A stretch of 33,163 bases of DNA from Anaerolineales bacterium (GCA_026985995.1 JALSPJ010000170.1:1-33163); one strand, 5' to 3'; numbered from the stretch's first letter, positions 1 through 14,517 are shown. Notes: generated by a model from the sequence alone, not told the origin. Translations and numbers: made by a program.

Positions 1-1
1 G

Positions 2-115
2 ACGCCCAGCCTGACGCCCACGCCCACGGTGCCCTCGCCCACGCCGACGCCCAGCCTGACACCCACGCCCACCGTACCTTCGCCCACGCCCACGCCCAGC
101 CTCACCCCTACCCCT
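2..115 (+). repeat. 45-bp in-frame tandem repeat (2.5 units)
   Basis: acgcccagcctgacgcccacgcccacggtgccctcgcccacgccg repeated with a few silent changes; encodes the 15-aa unit TPSLTPTPTVPSPTP. Confidence 0.85.
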
Positions 116-118
116 TGA
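2..118 (+). CDS. C-terminal end of a Thr/Pro-rich repeat protein (5' partial)
   Basis: Frame 2 reads TPSLTPTPTVPSPTP x2 + TPSLTPTP* with stop TGA at 116-118; low-complexity surface/lipoprotein-like tail. Confidence 0.6.
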   Translation, partial: TPSLTPTPTVPSPTPTPSLTPTPTVPSPTPTPSLTPTP

Positions 119-143
119 CCCCGTTGCCCGGAGAAGCACGCTC

Positions 144-1226
144 ATGGCGGCCCTGACTTTCGACCTGTGCACCTGGTTGCCCGAGCTTTTGCGCACGCCT
201 GGCGTTTCGGGCCACGAGGCCCCGGTGCGAGCCTGGCTGCAGGAACACTGGCAGCCCCTGGCCCACGAGGTTTGGACTACGCCTTTGGGCAGTCTGGTGG
301 CCCGGCGCTACGGCACCGGCCCCGAACCGCGGCCCCGGCTGCTTTTGGCCGCGCACATGGACACCATTGGCCTCATGGTGGCCCATGTGGACGACGCCGG
401 ATGGCTGGCCGTGGCGCCGATAGGCGGGCTGGATTTGCGGCTGCTGCCCAATCAGGCGGTGTGGGTGTGGACCGAGGACGAACGGCCGCTTTACGGCGTG
501 TTACGCGCCTGGCCCCGGGAGATGGTCCCCGAGGTGCCCGCGGACAAACCCCTGCCCCTGGAAGCCTTGCGGGTGGAAACCGGCCTGCCCCCGCAGCAGG
601 TGGCCCGCCGGGTGCGCCCCGGCGCGTTGATTTCTTTCGCCCCGCAGCCTGAGTGCCTGGACCAGCGTTTCATCGTCGGCCCGGGGCTGGACAACCGGGC
701 CTCGGTCGCCGCGCTCAGCCTCACTTTGCTGGCCCTGAGCCGTCGCGAACACGCCTGGGATGTGGATGTGGTGGCCACGGTGCAGGAAGAAACCACCATG
801 GCCGGCGCGGCCACCGCGGGCTACGATTTGGCCCCCCAGGCCGCGGTGGCCGTGGATGTGACTTTTGGCCGCGGGCCCGGCGTGGCCGAGCACCAGGGCT
901 TCCCCTTAGACGGCGGGGTGGCCCTTGGTATGGGGGCCAACATTCACCCCAAAATCTACGCCGCGTTGCAAGAGACGGCGCGCGCTTTCGACATCCCCCA
1001 TCACACCGAATATTTGCCTTCGTATTCGGGAACCGACGCGGCCGCGCTGCAGGTGGCTGGTCGGGGGGTGCCCACGGGCCTGATGAGCATTCCTTTGCGC
1101 TACATGCACACGCCGGTGGAAATGGTGGCCCTGGACGACATTCGCCGGGTGGCTCACCTGCTGGCCGCCTGGATTGGCGCCCTGCCGCGCGCGTTCGCAG
1201 CCGAGCTGCACGCGTGGGAAGACTGA
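144..1226 (+). CDS. M42 family metallopeptidase (glutamyl aminopeptidase/endoglucanase-like)
   Basis: 360-aa ORF; GVSGHE, AAHMDTIGLMV, GPGLDNRASVAAL, QEETTMAGA, SYSGTDAAALQ and TGLMSIPLRYMHTPVE match M42 metal-binding/catalytic motifs. Confidence 0.9.
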   Translation: MAALTFDLCTWLPELLRTPGVSGHEAPVRAWLQEHWQPLAHEVWTTPLGSLVARRYGTGPEPRPRLLLAAHMDTIGLMVAHVDDAGWLAVAPIGGLDLRLLPNQAVWVWTEDERPLYGVLRAWPREMVPEVPADKPLPLEALRVETGLPPQQVARRVRPGALISFAPQPECLDQRFIVGPGLDNRASVAALSLTLLALSRREHAWDVDVVATVQEETTMAGAATAGYDLAPQAAVAVDVTFGRGPGVAEHQGFPLDGGVALGMGANIHPKIYAALQETARAFDIPHHTEYLPSYSGTDAAALQVAGRGVPTGLMSIPLRYMHTPVEMVALDDIRRVAHLLAAWIGALPRAFAAELHAWED

Positions 1227-1269
1227 GCCGGGCGGGCCGAAGCCCGGGCTGCACGCGCCCGGCCCCGGT

Positions 1270-3482
<2,213 letters not shown>

Positions 3483-3503
3483 ATGCGCATGGGCCATAGA
3501 AAA

Positions 3504-3538
3504 AACGCCGCGCGGCGGAAGGCCCGTCGCGCGGCGTT
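3504..3538. terminator. Bidirectional terminator-like hairpin between convergent genes
   Basis: Perfect 11-bp stem AACGCCGCGCG/CGCGCGGCGTT between convergent genes 2079..3482(+) and 3577..4305(-); A-run on the 5' side gives a T-tail for the minus strand. Confidence 0.7.
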
Positions 3539-3576
3539 GTGTTCCCCCTAAAACCGAGTGCCGCGGCCGGCCGGTG

Positions 3577-4305
3577 TTACGGCACCGGCACTGTCGCGGT
3601 GTTGTTGTAGAACCAGTTGTAGGCGTAGTACCCGCTGGTGGGGCTTTGCAGGCGAATGGCAATGCGATACTGCCCCTGCAGCGCGGCGGGGATGTTGAAG
3701 GTGGTGGCACTCAGCGCACCGCTGGCGTCGGTGGTCACCGTGGCCACCTTCCAGCCGCCCACGCCCTTGGTGCCCATGTAGTTCATGTACACATCAAAGG
3801 TGTCGTTGGGCGGGAAGTTGTAGCCTTTGATGGTGACGCTGGTGTCTTTCACCACCGACTGAATGAAGAAGAAGGGGAAGCCGTAATACCCCGGCGGGCC
3901 CCCGCTGCCGCCGCTGGAGGTGGTGCTGCGGTTGTAGAACCAGTTGTAGGCGTAGTACCCGCTGGTGGGGCTTTCCAACCGAATGGCCACCTGGTAGTAG
4001 CCCCACACATAGGGGTGAATGGGAAACTTGGTCTGGCTCAGATTCCCGCTGGCGTCGGTGGTTACCGTGGCCACCACCCAGCCGCCTACGCCTTTGGTGC
4101 CCATGGGGCCCATGCGCACCACGAAGGTGTCGTTGGGTGGGAAGTTGTGGGGCTCGATTTCCACCCAGTGGGCGGCGGTGTCGACCGCGCTGATGTAGAA
4201 AAAGGGAAAGCCGCTGTAAGCCCAGGCCACGCTCAAGGGCACCGCGGCCAACAGCAGCGTCAACACCATCAGCCCCACCATGCGTTTGCGATTGCGTTTC
4301 ATCAT
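3577..4305 (-). CDS. Secreted protein with two tandem ~100-aa 'NFPPNDTF..MGTKGVGGW..SPTSGYYAYNWFYN' domains
   Basis: N-terminal signal peptide (MMKRNRKRMVGLMVLTLLLAAVPLSVAWA) followed by two homologous repeats. Confidence 0.8.
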   Translation of the reverse strand: MMKRNRKRMVGLMVLTLLLAAVPLSVAWAYSGFPFFYISAVDTAAHWVEIEPHNFPPNDTFVVRMGPMGTKGVGGWVVATVTTDASGNLSQTKFPIHPYVWGYYQVAIRLESPTSGYYAYNWFYNRSTTSSGGSGGPPGYYGFPFFFIQSVVKDTSVTIKGYNFPPNDTFDVYMNYMGTKGVGGWKVATVTTDASGALSATTFNIPAALQGQYRIAIRLQSPTSGYYAYNWFYNNTATVPVP

Positions 4306-4444
4306 CGCCCTCCTTCACGACAGGCCCGAGCGAAACCTCGCCCGGCCGGGCTGTACGGGGTTCGTTTGCCCCGTGCTTGGGGGAGCACGGCGTCGCGGCC
4401 TCGCATCATGGCGGCTCTCGCTGGCCGCGCAATTTACATTTCTC

Positions 4445-4452
4445 ACTATACC
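4445..4452 (-). promoter_or_regulatory. Extended -10-like motif upstream of 3577..4305
   Basis: GGTATAGT on minus strand, about 140 bp from the start codon. Confidence 0.45.
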
Positions 4453-4510
4453 TGAAAACCCACAAAAAAGCAAGCGAATAAAACAACTTGTCTCTTTCTG
4501 GCGCATCCTG

Positions 4511-4519
4511 TGGTATCAT
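4511..4519 (+). promoter_or_regulatory. Extended -10-like motif upstream of 4594..5553
   Basis: TGGTATCAT. Confidence 0.5.
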
Positions 4520-4593
4520 TAGCGACAAAGGAACCCTTATGCGCCGTGGGCCGCGCATCGGCCCGGCCGGTCCCCTTGCCCAGGAGAGGATCG

Positions 4594-5553
4594 ATGAGCG
4601 ACGCTTCTGCCGCTGCCGAACGTGATGATTTGCCCCAGGATGGGCTGTTGCCCCCCGCGCCGGAGGACCTGCTGCCCGAGAACCCCAACCTGCCCCGCCC
4701 CACCCGCGACAAAGGGCTGGGCGCGGTAGAACCGGTGGGCCATCCCGGGCCCGATGCCGGGGACGACGCCGACGATTGGGGCGCTTCGTTGGTCACCCGG
4801 CCCGACTTGCAAACCCTGTGGCGCTGGGCCAATGTGCTCACCAAACGGGTCAATCGGGAAGTCAATCGCACGACCCTGGCCAGGCAATTGCTCAATCAAA
4901 TTCTCGATGCGCGCAACCTGCTGCGTCGCGGGCCCGATTACTACGAAGAGGCCGAGCGCCTGCTCAACGAGGTGGCCTATCGCTTAGAGTTGCAACGCCG
5001 CGTGCGCACCTGGGCCCGGCAATATGGCTGGAAGCTGTTTGCCTACGAGCTGGCCTGGGTCATCGCGCTGGTCAGCGCCATGTTCCTCGCGCCGGCCGTG
5101 TTGCTGCGCTGGGCCCCTGTGTTGGGCTACAACCCCGACCCCCAGGCCGGCGTCGATAGCGTGCAATGGCTCATCTTGGGCATCAAAAGCGCGATTTGGG
5201 GCGGCCTGGGCGGGGCTACCGGCGCACTGTACGCCCTGTGGCGGCACATCGCCCGGGACCAGGATTTCGACCCCCTCTATAGCATCTGGTATTACGCCAG
5301 CCCCCTCATGGGCACCATGCTGGGCGCGTTCGCCTATCTGGCCATCCAGGCCGGGCTGTTTTCCCTCACCGCCGGCGTCGACAGCCGCATCAATTCCGCT
5401 GCCGTGGTCTTTTTGCTGGCCTGGATGAGCGGCTTTCAGCAAAATGTGGTGTACAATATCGTACGCCGCATCTTGAAAGCCGTGGGTCTGGACCGGGCCG
5501 GTACGGAAAGCGCCGTGGCGCCGGACAAGCCCAACGACCCAGGCGAACACTAA
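4594..5553 (+). CDS. Hypothetical multi-TM membrane protein
   Basis: ATG 4594 preceded by CAGGAGAGGA; about four hydrophobic helices in the C-terminal half, acidic/Pro-rich N-terminus. Confidence 0.75.
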   Translation: MSDASAAAERDDLPQDGLLPPAPEDLLPENPNLPRPTRDKGLGAVEPVGHPGPDAGDDADDWGASLVTRPDLQTLWRWANVLTKRVNREVNRTTLARQLLNQILDARNLLRRGPDYYEEAERLLNEVAYRLELQRRVRTWARQYGWKLFAYELAWVIALVSAMFLAPAVLLRWAPVLGYNPDPQAGVDSVQWLILGIKSAIWGGLGGATGALYALWRHIARDQDFDPLYSIWYYASPLMGTMLGAFAYLAIQAGLFSLTAGVDSRINSAAVVFLLAWMSGFQQNVVYNIVRRILKAVGLDRAGTESAVAPDKPNDPGEH

Positions 5554-5607
5554 CCGCACGGCAGGAGGAAGGTTGCTTTCAGTGCAGGGCGCGCTTCGGC
5601 TTCGCTT

Positions 5608-6111
5608 TTGAGTTTGCCGGTGTTGGTGCTCAACGCCAATTACGAACCCCTCAGTGTGTGCAGCGTGAGGCGGGCCGTGGGGTTACTGTTTGCCGCCAAA
5701 GCCCATCTGGTGCTCAACGGCCGCGGTTGGCTGCGCACCATGGGCGAACCCTTCCCCGTGCCCTCGGTCATTCGGCTCACTTACATGATTCGCCGCCCGC
5801 GGCCCACCATTCCCCTGACCAAGCGCGAAATCTTCCGCCGCGACGGCTACATTTGCCAGTATTGCGGCCGCCTGACCACCCGCCCGACCATCGACCATGT
5901 CATCCCGCGGCAACGAGGGGGCGGCTACACCTGGGAAAACCTGGTCACCGCCTGCCCCGAGTGCAATCAGCGCAAGGGGAACCGCACCCCCGAAGAGGCC
6001 CACATGCCCTTGTTGCGCCGCCCCGCACCGCCGCCGCGCAGCGCGCTGTATCGCTTTCGGCGCTATTTGGCGCAGCATGAAGAATGGCGGCCTTTCCTGG
6101 AGGGCTGGTGA
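5608..6111 (+). CDS. HNH endonuclease family protein
   Basis: VLVLNANYEPLSVCSVRRAVGLLFAAKAHLV N-terminus; RDGYICQYCGRL...TIDHVIPRQRGGGYTWENLVTACPECNQRKGNRTPEEA HNH motif. TTG start. Confidence 0.9.
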   Translation: MSLPVLVLNANYEPLSVCSVRRAVGLLFAAKAHLVLNGRGWLRTMGEPFPVPSVIRLTYMIRRPRPTIPLTKREIFRRDGYICQYCGRLTTRPTIDHVIPRQRGGGYTWENLVTACPECNQRKGNRTPEEAHMPLLRRPAPPPRSALYRFRRYLAQHEEWRPFLEGW

Positions 6112-7109
6112 ACGACCTCGACACCCCACCGCAAACCTTCGCCCCACCGCCGCGCTGGGCGCGGTTGTACGGCCTGGGCGCTCTGCTCGCCCTGGCCGTT
6201 TTTGGCTGGACCGCGTGGCAGGCCTGGCTGGCCCGGGGGCAAAGCGACTTCGCCCTGTGGCTGGCCGCGGCTGCGGTCAGCGCCTTTCTGCTGCCGTGGC
6301 TGGCCTTTGGCTGGTGGTGGCTGCGCCGGGTGCGCTACACCCTGACCCCCCAGGCCTTGCACTTAGCCGGGCCGGGCGCGCAGGCCACCGTGCCCCTGGA
6401 AAGCATCGTGTGGGCCGGGGTGCAACAGCACTACGACCGCCCCCTGCCCTCGCCGCCCCGAGGCTGGCCCGGCCTGCAAGTGGGGCTGGCCGCACCGGCC
6501 CAAGGCCCCACCGTGGCCTTCTACGCGGTGAGCCGCAGCCGGTGGGTGGTGGTGGAAGACGCGGAGGGCCGGGTCTTCGTGCTCACCCCCGCGCGCCCGG
6601 CCGCCTTTCTGACCGCGCTGGCCGCGCGTTTGGAGGCCCACGGCCCTGCCACAGCCGAAGCCCAGGCAGCGGCGCTTGAGGAACCGGCGTCGGCCCCGGC
6701 CGCGGCCACAGCGCTGGCCACAACCGCCCCCGCGGCCCCCGAGCCTTCCGCCGCGTCCCCCGGGGACGCGGAAGACGCCAGCCCCGGGCCCGCGCCGGCG
6801 ACGGTTCCCCCTGAAACACGCGCCGCGGCCCCGGACCGACGCGCGGCGCTTGGGATGTGGGGCCTGGTGCTGGGCGCCTGGCTGGCCACCCTGCTCACCG
6901 TGGCCGCCGCGTGGCAGGGCTGGCCCCTGCTCGGGGCCGGGCTGCAATACGCGCTGTATGGCCACCTGGTGCTGGAAGGCGCGGAAACGGGCCTGGGCTT
7001 CGTGCTGGCCGGTCGCGGGCAAAAGGGCCCGGCTTATGCGCTGTGGGCCGCGGGGCTGCTGAGCGGGTTGGGCTTTTTGTGGGCCGTGGCGAGCCACCTC
7101 TGGCTGTGA
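6108..7109 (+). CDS. Hypothetical membrane protein (PH-like segment between TM pairs)
   Basis: GTG start overlapping the upstream stop (GTGA); TM pairs at both ends with an Ala/Pro-rich central region. Confidence 0.65.
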   Translation: MNDLDTPPQTFAPPPRWARLYGLGALLALAVFGWTAWQAWLARGQSDFALWLAAAAVSAFLLPWLAFGWWWLRRVRYTLTPQALHLAGPGAQATVPLESIVWAGVQQHYDRPLPSPPRGWPGLQVGLAAPAQGPTVAFYAVSRSRWVVVEDAEGRVFVLTPARPAAFLTALAARLEAHGPATAEAQAAALEEPASAPAAATALATTAPAAPEPSAASPGDAEDASPGPAPATVPPETRAAAPDRRAALGMWGLVLGAWLATLLTVAAAWQGWPLLGAGLQYALYGHLVLEGAETGLGFVLAGRGQKGPAYALWAAGLLSGLGFLWAVASHLWL

Positions 7110-7120
7110 GCGAGGCGAAC

Positions 7121-7936
7121 ATGGACCCCTTCGGCGTCGCATGGCACGCACCGTTGGGTTGGTGGGGGGTGGCGTGGGCCGCGGGCATCGCCTGGGCCGC
7201 CTACCGGGCCCGCAGTTTGAGCCCTTCGGGCGCGTGGGCGGCCTGGGGGGTGGGCAGCGCGATTTTGGCCTTAGGCGGTTGGGCCTGGGGTGTGTTGCTG
7301 TTGGCCTTTTTCGTTTCGTCCAGCGGGTGGTCCCGCTGGGCCGCGGCGCGCAAGCGGGCCACTGCGGAAAAGTTCGCCAAAGGCAGCCGCCGCGATGCGG
7401 GGCAGGTGCTGGCCAACGGCGGTTTGGCCGCGGCGCTGGCCGTGGCTTATGCCTGGCAGCCCGCGGCGCGCTGGTGGGCGGCCTTTGCCGCGGCGCTGGC
7501 GGCCGCCGCGGCCGACACCTGGGCCACCGAAATCGGCGTGCTGCACCCTCGGCCCCGGCACATCCTCAGCGGGCGGGTGGTGGCCCCGGGCACTTCGGGC
7601 GGCGTTTCGCCCTGGGGGTGGGCCGCGGCCGCGGGGGGCGCGGGCCTGTTGGCCGCGCTGGCCGGGCTCCTGGCCCCGGGGGAACCGAACGGGCGGCTGG
7701 CCTTGAGCGTGTGGCTGGGCGGGCTGGTGGGCAGCGCGGTGGATTCCCTGCTGGGCGCCACGGTGCAGGCCATGTACTACTGCCCCGCCTGCGCCAAAGA
7801 AACCGAGCAGCATCCTTTCCACCGCTGCGGCGCCCGCACCCAACACCGCCGCGGGTGGCCCTGGCTTCACAACGACGGGGTCAACGCCGCGTCCATCGCG
7901 GTGGCCGCGCTGGTGGGCTTCCTGCTGGGAGGGTGA
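7121..7936 (+). CDS. DUF92 family membrane protein
   Basis: SSSGWSRWAAARKRATAEKFAKGSRRDAGQVLANGG, AAADTWATEIGVL and TSGGVSPWGWAAAAGG are typical of the DUF92 family. Confidence 0.85.
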   Translation: MDPFGVAWHAPLGWWGVAWAAGIAWAAYRARSLSPSGAWAAWGVGSAILALGGWAWGVLLLAFFVSSSGWSRWAAARKRATAEKFAKGSRRDAGQVLANGGLAAALAVAYAWQPAARWWAAFAAALAAAAADTWATEIGVLHPRPRHILSGRVVAPGTSGGVSPWGWAAAAGGAGLLAALAGLLAPGEPNGRLALSVWLGGLVGSAVDSLLGATVQAMYYCPACAKETEQHPFHRCGARTQHRRGWPWLHNDGVNAASIAVAALVGFLLGG

Positions 7937-7938
7937 CC

Positions 7939-8196
7939 ATGCCGCGGCGCAAAACGCGGCCCATCGCGGCTTCGGAAATCGGCGCGTATGTGTATTGTGC
8001 GCGCGCCTGGTGGTATCGCCGACAGGGGGAGACGCCGGCCAACGAGGCCGATTTGGCCGCCGGGCGCCGGGGGCACACGGCCCACGGCCGGCTGGTGCGG
8101 CGGGCCTGGCTGCTGCGCGTCGCGGGGTATGGGCTGCTGGCCGCGGCCATCGTGCTGTTGGCCGTCTACGGCGCTTTGGCCCTGGTGAGCCGCTGA
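7939..8196 (+). CDS. 85-aa protein: Cas4/PD-(D/E)XK N-terminus-like segment plus C-terminal TM helix
   Basis: ASEIGAYVYCARAWWYRRQGETPANEADLAAGRRGHTAHGR resembles Cas4-family N-termini; then LLRVAGYGLLAAAIVLLAVYGALALV hydrophobic helix. Confidence 0.6.
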   Translation: MPRRKTRPIAASEIGAYVYCARAWWYRRQGETPANEADLAAGRRGHTAHGRLVRRAWLLRVAGYGLLAAAIVLLAVYGALALVSR

Positions 8197-8230
8197 GCCA
8201 CGCGGCCGGCTTTCGTACCGCGCGCCTGCC

Positions 8231-9349
8231 TCACTCCGCGTAGTAGCTCATGCTGTGCAGGGTGTAGAAGGCCAGCGCCTCCCGGTTGACCCGCACGCCC
8301 AGGCCCGGGCCCTGGGGCACGGTGATGGTGCCGTCGTCGTTGAGCGCGAAGCGCTCGTGGGTGATGTCCAGCCGATAGTAGCGGTCCGTGGCCGAAATAT
8401 CCCCCGGCAGACGGAAGTTGGGCAGCGAGGCCAGGGCCAGATTGGCAGCCCGGCCAATGCCGGTTTCCAACATGCCCCCGCTCCACACGGGCACTTTGTT
8501 GGCCGCGGCCAAATCGTGAATGCGCACCGCCTCGGTCAGGCCGCCCACCCGGCCTACTTTGATGTTGATGACTCGGGCGGCGTCCATTTCCATGGCCTTG
8601 CGGGCCTTTTCCGCGGAAGTGATGCTCTCGTCCAAGCAAATGGGCGTGCGAAATTCCTTCTGCAGCTTGTGGTGGTCCCACAAATCGTCGTAGGCCAGGG
8701 GCTGCTCGATGAGCAGCAGGTTCATGTCGTCCAAAGGCCGCAGCGCAGTGCGGGCCGTTTCCAGGTCATAGGCGCTGTTGGCGTCCACCTGCAGGGGCAC
8801 ATCGGGGAAGGCCTCCCGCACCGCGCGCACGAACATGACATCCTGGCCGGGCTTGATTTTCAGCTTGATGCGACGATAGCCCTGCTCCAGGTAGGCGGCC
8901 ACCACCTGCACCAGGGCCTGAGGGCTTTCCTGCAGGCCTACCGAAACGCCCACGGGCACCCGTTCCCGGGTTCCACCCAGCAAATCCCGCAGGGAGCGGC
9001 CCAAACGCTTGCCGTAAAGGTCCCACAAGGCCATTTCCAGCCCGGCCTTGGCCATGTTGTGGTTCCGCACCCAGGCCACCCGGTCCAGAAAATCGCCGGG
9101 GTGGTGCACCGGCCCATCGAACAGCGCGGGAATGAGAAAGTCGGCCAGCACATGCTCAGCGGTGATGGTGGTTTCGGGGGAGTAGTGGGGTGCGAAGCCG
9201 GCCACCACTTCGCCCCAGCCGATGTAGCCGTCGGTATCGCGCACTTCGACGATGAGCGCGTCCCGTTGGTCGCGGCTGTGGGTGGAAGTGGCGAAGGTGG
9301 CCACCAGGGGCATTCGCACATGGTAGAGGGTGACGCTGTGAATGCGCAT
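8231..9349 (-). CDS. menC: o-Succinylbenzoate synthase / N-succinylamino acid racemase-like (enolase superfamily)
   Basis: RIKLKIKPGQD (KxK), VDANSAYD, LIEQPLAYDD, CLDESI, INIKVGRVGGL and GGMLETGIGRAANLALASL active-site motifs. Confidence 0.85.
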   Translation of the reverse strand: MRIHSVTLYHVRMPLVATFATSTHSRDQRDALIVEVRDTDGYIGWGEVVAGFAPHYSPETTITAEHVLADFLIPALFDGPVHHPGDFLDRVAWVRNHNMAKAGLEMALWDLYGKRLGRSLRDLLGGTRERVPVGVSVGLQESPQALVQVVAAYLEQGYRRIKLKIKPGQDVMFVRAVREAFPDVPLQVDANSAYDLETARTALRPLDDMNLLLIEQPLAYDDLWDHHKLQKEFRTPICLDESITSAEKARKAMEMDAARVINIKVGRVGGLTEAVRIHDLAAANKVPVWSGGMLETGIGRAANLALASLPNFRLPGDISATDRYYRLDITHERFALNDDGTITVPQGPGLGVRVNREALAFYTLHSMSYYAE

Positions 9350-9358
9350 AAGAGCTCC

Positions 9359-10030
9359 TCAGGGGGAAGGTGGGGCGGCCGAAGCCGTGGGAAAGTCGTT
9401 GGGTTCGGCGCGCAGCCAGGTCGCGGTCCATTGCACCGCGGCCCGCTGGGCCAGCAGCAGGGCCAGCAGTACCGCGGCGAAGTGCAACTGCATGGCCAGC
9501 ACCCCGCGCGAGGTGAACATGGGCGCCGGTGGGTGCATGACCTGCTGGGCCGTCACGATGGCATAGACCAGGGCGACGAAAAACCCGATGTTAATCCCGG
9601 CCGCGGCCCAGGGCGGCAAGAACCAGGTCGCCAGCTGCAACAGCACCCCGGTCACCGCGAAGGCCAGGCCGACCCGCCAGCGGGGCTCGGCCAAAAACAG
9701 GCCGTTCCAGTTGACCTGCATGGCCCACAAGGAAACGGGAAGATAGGTGACCCAAAAGAAGGTGGCCACCCAACCCCAAACCCGGGTGGCCCGCGAATGC
9801 GGGGCTGTCGCATCGCGCTCGCGGGCTTTGAGGGCCAGCAACCCCTGCCACGCGGCCCAGGCATAGCCCAGCAACGCGGTCCACACCCACGCGCCGTGCA
9901 AATACACGGCCCGAATGCCGGGCCCCAAGGTGCGCTCGGGTGGCCCAATCAGCGCCAAAAGCACGGCCAGAAGCAACCACAAGCCGAACTGAAGGCCAAA
10001 ACGCCAGCGGGGGGAGAGATAAGGACACAT
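9359..10030 (-). CDS. Hypothetical polytopic membrane protein
   Basis: About 224 aa with several TM segments (HGAWVWTALLGYAWAAW etc.); ATG at 10030. Confidence 0.65.
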   Translation of the reverse strand: MCPYLSPRWRFGLQFGLWLLLAVLLALIGPPERTLGPGIRAVYLHGAWVWTALLGYAWAAWQGLLALKARERDATAPHSRATRVWGWVATFFWVTYLPVSLWAMQVNWNGLFLAEPRWRVGLAFAVTGVLLQLATWFLPPWAAAGINIGFFVALVYAIVTAQQVMHPPAPMFTSRGVLAMQLHFAAVLLALLLAQRAAVQWTATWLRAEPNDFPTASAAPPSP

Positions 10031-10105
10031 GGGCAACCCCTTGCCGACCGGCTACACGATGGACGCCTGAACGCCGCTACCGGCCCGAAATCAACGACGC
10101 TGCCG

Positions 10106-10114
10106 ATTATACCA
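10106..10114 (-). promoter_or_regulatory. Extended -10 motif upstream of 9359..10030
   Basis: TGGTATAAT on minus strand. Confidence 0.55.
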
Positions 10115-10128
10115 GCCTTGAGGGACCG

Positions 10129-10137
10129 CGGTACAAT
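10129..10137 (+). promoter_or_regulatory. Extended -10-like motif upstream of mfd
   Basis: CGGTACAAT. Confidence 0.55.
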
Positions 10138-10185
10138 ATATCTTTGCCTCTGGCCCGGCATGTTCGAGGGAGGCCGCAGTCCGAT

Positions 10186-13638
<3,453 letters not shown>

Positions 13639-13654
13639 GGGGAAGTGGTTGGGG

Positions 13655-13912
13655 GCTGGTGGTGGGAAGTTGGCAGGGGGCACGCTTGCTGACCGCTGAG
13701 CCTCACCGCTCATTGCTCCCTGCTGACTGCTGTTGTTCATCCGCGGCTTCATCCCCCGGGCGCAGCACGCTGCGCCCCTACCGCGACGGGCGACCAGCCG
13801 GTCGCCCCTACCCACATTCCCTCCCCGCTGTTTTTCATCCGTGTTTTTCCGTGTTTATCCGTGGTTTTTTCATTTTATCCGCGTTTATCCGCGTTATCCG
13901 AGGCTTCATTCT
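13655..13912 (+). repeat. Composite intergenic repeat, copy 1 (modules D-C-A-B)
   Basis: GGTTGG-like G/T tract, tgctgactgctg, gcgcagcacgctgcgcccctac, and catccgtgtttttccgtgtttatccgtggttttttcat; modules recur at 16.3 kb and, inverted, at 19.2 kb. Confidence 0.75.
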
Positions 13913-13919
13913 CGGGAGA

Positions 13920-14320
13920 CCAGCCGCAGTGTTGGGGTCGTTCACACAGCGGTCAAAATCCGTAAACGACCCAAAGGGCACAATGCCCCCGCCCGCGTCG
14001 ATGCCGTACAGATACACCTGCCAGAATACCTTAGTAGTCGGGTCCCACACCCGCTGCCGCGTAATGCCATAGCCGCCAATCAAAAGCGGAATATCCTGCC
14101 CCGTAGGCCCATCCAGATACACTGCAATGGCATTTTCCGCGGCCCAGGCGTTCAGGTTCAGGCCCTGGTTGCCGTTGGCGTCTCGCACAACCAACGCCAA
14201 GCGCAGTATATTGTGGTCACTGGCCAGATACTGCTGCACCTGCACCCGTTGGTCCGCCGGGGGCAAATCTTGCGTGGGGGAACCAGCATTCACCAGCGGC
14301 ACACCCGCGGGGGCGAGTTC
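13920..14320 (-). pseudogene. Probable remnant of a secreted/surface protein C-terminus between repeat elements
   Basis: Minus-strand ORF 13835..14497: the protein-like core (VPLVNAGSPTQDLPPADQRVQVQQYLASDHNILRLALVVRDANGNQGLNLNAWAAENAIAVYLDG...) is flanked at both ends by translated repeat sequence; frame differs from the upstream ORF 14460..15287. Confidence 0.45.
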
Positions 14321-14517
14321 TTTTCCTGCACATATCGGCGGCGGGCCGGTGGAGCGGCCATGCGGCTCAAAATCCCCCTCCCCAACCCCTCCCCCTTCGT
14401 AAGGGGGAAGGGTTGTGTGCGGCTGTGGCCTCTTCGTTGCGGCTCGTTTTCCCCCTCCCCTACAAGGGGAGGGGGTTCGGGGGAGGGGTTTTGGCAAGCC
14501 GCCCCCACCCTTTCGGA
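14321..14517. repeat. C/G-tract palindromic repeat element, copy 1
   Basis: ttttcctgcacatatcggcggcgggcc...aaaatccccctccccaacccctcccccttcgtaaggggga...gggaggggttttggcaagccgcccccaccctttcgg aligns along its length with 25574-25768. Confidence 0.85.

Noticed and set aside
5608-6111. HNH protein as part of a defence system or homing element
   Set aside because: Its N-terminus matches a widespread stand-alone chromosomal HNH family and there are no intron/intein or defence partners nearby.
7939-8196. Evidence for a CRISPR-Cas locus from the Cas4-like miniprotein
   Set aside because: No nuclease motif, no other cas gene and no repeats in the window.
8231-9349. menC as part of a menaquinone operon
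   Set aside because: No other men genes adjacent; enzyme could equally be an N-succinylamino acid racemase.
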